DNA of 23,749 nucleotides from Circinella minor (taxonomy: Eukaryota; Mucoromycota; Mucoromycetes; Mucorales; Lichtheimiaceae): the NCBI GenBank assembly GCA_016758965.1, contig JAEPRB010000417.1:1-23749 (forward strand), written 5' to 3'. A program made the translations under genes and the position numbers. Position 1 is the first letter of the stretch; the number at the start of each line of letters is the position of its first letter. Shown one piece after another: positions 20,065 to 23,749 of this stretch. The notes below the pieces were generated by a model. It made no database searches, was not told where the DNA came from, and saw only the letters and a program-made list of their open reading frames with translations.

Positions 20065-20850
20065 TAAAAAGAAATGAGATAGAGTGTAAGTGATGGTAAG
20101 AAGTATACAGTGATTTCCCTCATATTTTCTTTTTCTTCGTTGCTTGGTTTCCATATACTGTGTTTGATATTTCTCATATTTCATCAGTACTTCCTGTGAA
20201 AGCCTGTTTCTATTTCTTTATTACTAAGAAGAATGGTGAGTGGGTTTATATGATTGCTATTCATCAAGAGGCTAAAAACATTTGAATTTTTTTTGGTACG
20301 TATGGAGAACAGTATTTATATTCAAGCAATCTCTGGAAACGACTATTTTCCGCGTCTCATTGTTATTCTTGTATCGATTTTGTTTTTTATTAAGATTTTC
20401 TATAGGAGTTAAAAGCAAGAGCTAGCAGAAACATTGTGTGACCATCAGCATCCACTTTTATACATTAAACACTGCTTATCTTTTTGTCAATATACTGACG
20501 TTACTTAGTAAAATATCATATTATGACAAAACTCTGATGTGACAAATATCGATGGGAAGTGCCTTTGTTCTAAAAAGTATCCCGTAAGATCTTTTCAGAT
20601 TGCTTAAAGTAACATATATTACGGCTCAAACAGTTTATAGCTTTATTTCTGATAATTTTTTTTTAAAATTCTGATTTGTTTAAGTCAGTATGCCCCTTAT
20701 GAAGGTGAGATTGTATTAATAGGCTTTTCTGAAAATATGAAAAATACCATTGCCACATTGCAGAAAAATATTAATTATACGTAAATGGAATCTCGATAGA
20801 TACGTCATTATTAAATTCTCCCTTCAACATTACCAGTAAGTACTCTCAAA
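19680..20850 (+). pseudogene. Copy B of the unrecognised gene family, probably decayed
   Basis: Homologous to copy A (8440-9690) in opposite orientation. The best open piece, 20100-20285, has 61 codons including FFFFVAWFPYTVFDISHISS, LPVKACFYFFITKKNGEWVY and MIAIHQEAKN. Further pieces are AYLFVNILTLLSKISYYDKT (20460-20535), HILRLKQFIALFLIIF (near 20620) and, after an acceptor TTAAGTCAG at 20688, YAPYEGEIVLIGFSENMKN (20689-20784). A possible GTAAGT donor lies at 20836 (CATTACCA|GTAAGT). Some breaks could be introns, but stops and shifts within conserved blocks suggest decay. A 41-base A tract (20022-20062) interrupts the region. The aromatic N-terminal piece may be a membrane segment. Function unknown. 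Confidence 0.45.
20022..20062. repeat. A41 homopolymer
   Basis: Forty-one consecutive A, within copy B; not present at the corresponding place in copy A. Confidence 0.9.
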
Positions 20851-21089
20851 ACTCCAGTTGTCCTTCATCATCCTCGTCAACATAATATGTACAGACTAAT
20901 ATGCTACGTACCATGAATGTAAGATGACGTTTAATTCACCTCAGGCAACCCTCAGCAGTAGTTTGCTAAGTATATAATTAATATAAAATCATTAATGAGC
21001 TTTTTCCTACGTATTGTAGCAGCTTGAATGAATAGAAATGTGTGTCACAGTAGGTGATAAAACTGTTTTTCTTCTTCATTATTTACTTG
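20851..21089. other. Intergenic stretch with a possible short minus-strand exon
   Basis: On the minus strand, YYVDEDDEGQLEF followed by a stop (about 20846-20888) follows an ATTAG acceptor and could be the end of a gene, but no upstream exon could be joined. Confidence 0.25.
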
Positions 21090-21185
21090 TACAGTGAGTA
21101 TTCACTAAACCGGTAGTGTCTCTCAATTATTTTTTATATACTTAGTAAAATACCGGTAATTCGTTAAACCTGTATTCGGTGAACC
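21090..21185. mobile_element. Tc1/mariner-like terminal repeat remnant
   Basis: TA followed by CAGTGAGTATTCACTAAACC (21092-21111), then after 40 A/T-rich bases a related block with AATTCGTTAAACC and TTCGGTGAACC. The first part matches the inverted right end at 10742 over about 20 bases. Probably a solo or rearranged transposon end. Confidence 0.45.
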
Positions 21186-21447
21186 TTTTTAAATATTTAC
21201 TGGAGTTATATTAGTCTTTTTTCCTTGTATATATACGTGTATAAATAATATTAATTTTTTTATTGGTTCTGTGATCAAATCGGATAACATTTTTATTGTT
21301 ATTATTATATTTAAATGGTAAAATCAGTGATTCGAGCTTGCTTCTATATGTCATATCAGCGCTTTCCTTTGTTTCTACGTATTAAAAAAGTAGTACGTAT
21401 CATCCGAATTAATGAACATATGTATAGGCCGTCAACGTCTTGTTTTA

Positions 21448-22307
21448 TTAGAAAATGTGGTTCATCCATGAAGGATTAATCGTTTTCATCAAAAGTTCGT
21501 CTTCTTCACCAATAAATGTTTCGATTGCTTTTTGATTTATTGCGTACAAAACACTTTCAAAAAAATAAGCTTTCCGTATTCTTGGTTGCATAATAATGTA
21601 TCATGTTGTGCCATTCTTTCGATCCCCGTTTTAAATATAATTGGGACTTTTCTTCGTTGATTTGTAAAATGTCTAAGAAAGAAAACTATTAACAATCAAT
21701 TTGTTTTATAATCATCATATCATTAAAGTAAATTTCAAAGTAGGAATGACAAAATAACTGTTACCTTTTTATTTTTCGCTCCTTCAGACTTCCCTCATCA
21801 TTTGGAAACGATGCGTACCAGCTTGTTTTTTGAGTCAACTTGATTATATCTACTATGCAAATTAATTATATAAAGATTAATGGTATATAGCAGCACGATA
21901 TAAATTATTCCTTAATTTTGTAATATTATCATTATCATGTCACTAATTAAATTATAGCGTAGATACGTACTGAATCGAAAAAAACTGTATTGCTTGCCCT
22001 CCAGTTGTTCGCCGTATAAAATGCCCTTGTCCTTACCCCCAACCAAATACAGTTTTCCGTTGGTCTTGTTCATCGTCTCTATATATTACTATACAAGTAA
22101 AATAAAATAAGTTACGTAATCATTCTACCATTCATAGAATCAAGGTACCTTGTTTCTTCAACCACTGTAATAGAAAGTAAAGAATAGAGTGAAAAACAAG
22201 TATACATGTATATTAAAAATGAAACTTTGTTCATCCAAACGTCACTACGTAAATTATCTTAACCATAAAATTATTTTGCCTTACCTCGATCCACAATAAA
22301 GTTATTT
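21448..22307 (-). CDS. Multi-exon gene, family unknown (5' end uncertain)
   Basis: Exons on the minus strand: 22307-22285, 22164-22129, 22078-21971, 21852-21765 and 21672-21448. Introns have donors GTAAGG, GTAGAA, GTACGT and GTAACA, and all four phases agree (1, 1, 1, 2). The joined protein has about 150 residues and includes RVVEETRYLDSMNET, KLYLVGGKDKGILYGEQLEG, TSWYASFPNDEGSLKERK, FKTGIERMAQHD and, at the C-terminus, ESVLYAINQKAIETFIGEED and NPSWMNHIF. This is mixed, globular, non-repetitive sequence. In the last exon a T7 run (about 21558-21564) is one base out of frame; eight T would give LIFFESVLYA. The 5' end is not settled: exon 1 may have upstream partners, such as an ATG at about 22442. 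No family recognised, and no transposase motif seen. Confidence 0.55.
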
Positions 22308-22489
22308 CTTTAATATATATATACAATACATATAAAAACGAAAAGAAAAGAATAAATATCGCCATAAAAGCTTGTTAAAACTACTATGACTCGGTTATTA
22401 ACTACAGTAACAACCTTTTGGACTAAACCTGGTATCGTCATCCTAAAACGAACAGATACCAACAAACAGAAGAAAGCACATCCACACAC

Positions 22490-23095
22490 CCCTTCCTTTC
22501 CTCACATTCATTCACACTCTTTTACTTACACACATCCGCTTACACTCATTCACCCTCAACTCCTTCACTTCCACCCATTCACTCACACTCCTTCACTTCC
22601 ACCTATTCACTCACACGCATTTATTTCCGCACATTCACTTATACAATTCAATCACACTCCTGCACTACACTCTCTCACTTCTATCCATTTGCTTCCATCC
22701 ATTCGCTTCCACATTTTCACTTACCCGCATCCACTTTCACTCCTTCACTTATTCCCATTCACTAACATTCTTTTATTTACACTCATTCGCATACACTTTT
22801 CATTTCCATTCACTCATTCGCTTCCACTACTCCACTTTGGCATATTCACCCCCATTCATTCATTCACAACACGTAGCTTCCACTCACTCACAAGCATTAC
22901 CTTACAAGCATTCACCTTCGCCTATTCACCTTCATTCATTCACTTGCACCCACTTTCATTCATTCAATTACACCCATTTGCTTCTACTCACTCGCACCTA
23001 TTCTCTTTTACTCCTACATTTCCATTCATTCACTTCCACCCATTTACTTCCACTTCTTTACTTCCACGCATTCACTCACACTCTTTCACTCACTT
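22490..23095. repeat. Degenerate minisatellite, CATTCACTTCCAC-like
   Basis: About 600 bp of imperfect 12-13-bp units on the plus strand, such as CATTCACTTCCAC, CATTCACTCACAC and CTTTCACTTACAC. The composition is strongly strand-asymmetric (almost no G on the plus strand). No coding signal. Confidence 0.8.
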
Positions 23096-23127
23096 ATTTT
23101 TCCAATTTTTTTTTTCAATCACCTACC

Positions 23128-23749
23128 TTGTTACTTACCTTGTTGAATCGCCAACCTTGTTACTTACCTTATTGGATCGCCAGCCTTGTTACTTACCTTG
23201 TTACTTACCTTGTTGGATCGCCAGCCTTGTTACTTACCTTGGTACTTACCTTGTTGGATCGCCAGCCTTGTTACTTACCTTGTTACTTACCTTATTGGAT
23301 CGCCAGCCTTGTTACTTACCTTGCTACTTACCTTGTTGGATCGCCGGCCTTGTTACTTACCTTGCTACTTACCTTGTTGGATCGCCGGCCTTGTTACTTA
23401 CCTTGTTACTTACCTTGTTGGATCGCCGGCCTTGTTACTTACCTTGCTACTTACCTTGTTGGATCGCCGGCCTTGTTACTTACCTTGTTACTTACCTTGT
23501 TGGATCGCCAGCCTTGTTACTTACCTTGTTACTTACCTTGTTGGATCGCCAGCCTTGTTACTTACCTTGGTACTTACCTTGTTGGATCGCCGGCCTTGTT
23601 ACTTACCTTGCTACTTACCTTATTGGATCGCCAGCCTTGTTACTTACCTTGTTACTTACCTTATTGGATCGCCAGCCTTGTTACTTACCTTGTTACTTAC
23701 CTTATTGGATCGCCAGCCTTGTTACTTACCTTGTTACTTACCTTATTGG
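23128..23749. repeat. 41-bp satellite with paired ACTTACCTT blocks
   Basis: About 15 units, truncated by the window edge. A full unit is two 12-bp blocks (TTGTTACTTACC) followed by TTGTTGGATCGCCAGCC. The first two units are shorter, with one ACTTACC each. Variation is confined to G(T/C/G)TACT, TTG/TTA before TTGG, and CAGCC/CGGCC. On the minus strand each block reads AAGGTAAGTA, a consensus 5' splice site. Confidence 0.95.

Noticed and set aside
23128..23749. Regular repeats resembling a CRISPR array
   Set aside because: Units are contiguous 41-bp tandem copies with no unique spacers, in a eukaryotic context.

Overview
The window looks like nuclear DNA of an early-diverging, probably mucoralean (Mucoromycota) fungus. 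The support is high A+T content with very long A/T homopolymers, many short spliceosomal introns (about 50-130 bp, donors mostly GTAAGT/GTATGT, one clear TACTAAC branch point), and two recognisable genes of fungal type. The assignment is an inference. No bacterial, viral, rRNA or tRNA signal was seen.

Layout. The left edge holds the first exon of a probable arginyl-tRNA synthetase (minus strand, running off the window). It is followed by a decayed coding relic and a 767-bp A/T-rich element with 34-bp terminal inverted repeats (1428-2194), then A/T-rich DNA with another relic (3540-3974). The gene-dense core follows: a two-exon Hst3/Hst4-type sirtuin (4651-5979) and a three-exon thioredoxin reductase (6650-7965), tandem on the plus strand. 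From 8.4 to 11.4 kb there are coding relics, including one copy (A) of an unrecognised gene family. An eight-exon minus-strand gene (11780-14188) encodes a protein of about 597 residues with a PD-x18-EVK motif like PD-(D/E)XK nucleases; one exon appears frameshifted.

The right half is repeat-rich. Two near-identical 600-bp blocks (14523-15125 and 15317-15917) each carry four copies of a hairpin-forming motif. A broken acidic plus-strand gene (17763-18689) carries, inside its intron, a 372-bp TA-flanked MITE with 51-bp inverted repeats and six 22-bp iterons. The second copy (B) of the unrecognised family lies inverted at 19680-20850. A multi-exon minus-strand gene sits at 21448-22307. The window ends in a 12-13-bp minisatellite and then a 41-bp satellite, each unit of which holds two copies of ACTTACCTT, the sequence of the U1 snRNA 5' end; the complement is a 5' splice-site consensus.

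The sirtuin (chromatin and replication) and thioredoxin reductase (redox) are ordinary housekeeping genes. The rest looks like slowly decaying accessory DNA: lineage-specific gene families, MITEs and satellites. Several coding stretches differ from an open frame by one base, usually in an A or T run, so either decay or assembly error is at work. The hexamer TACGTA is strikingly frequent outside exons.
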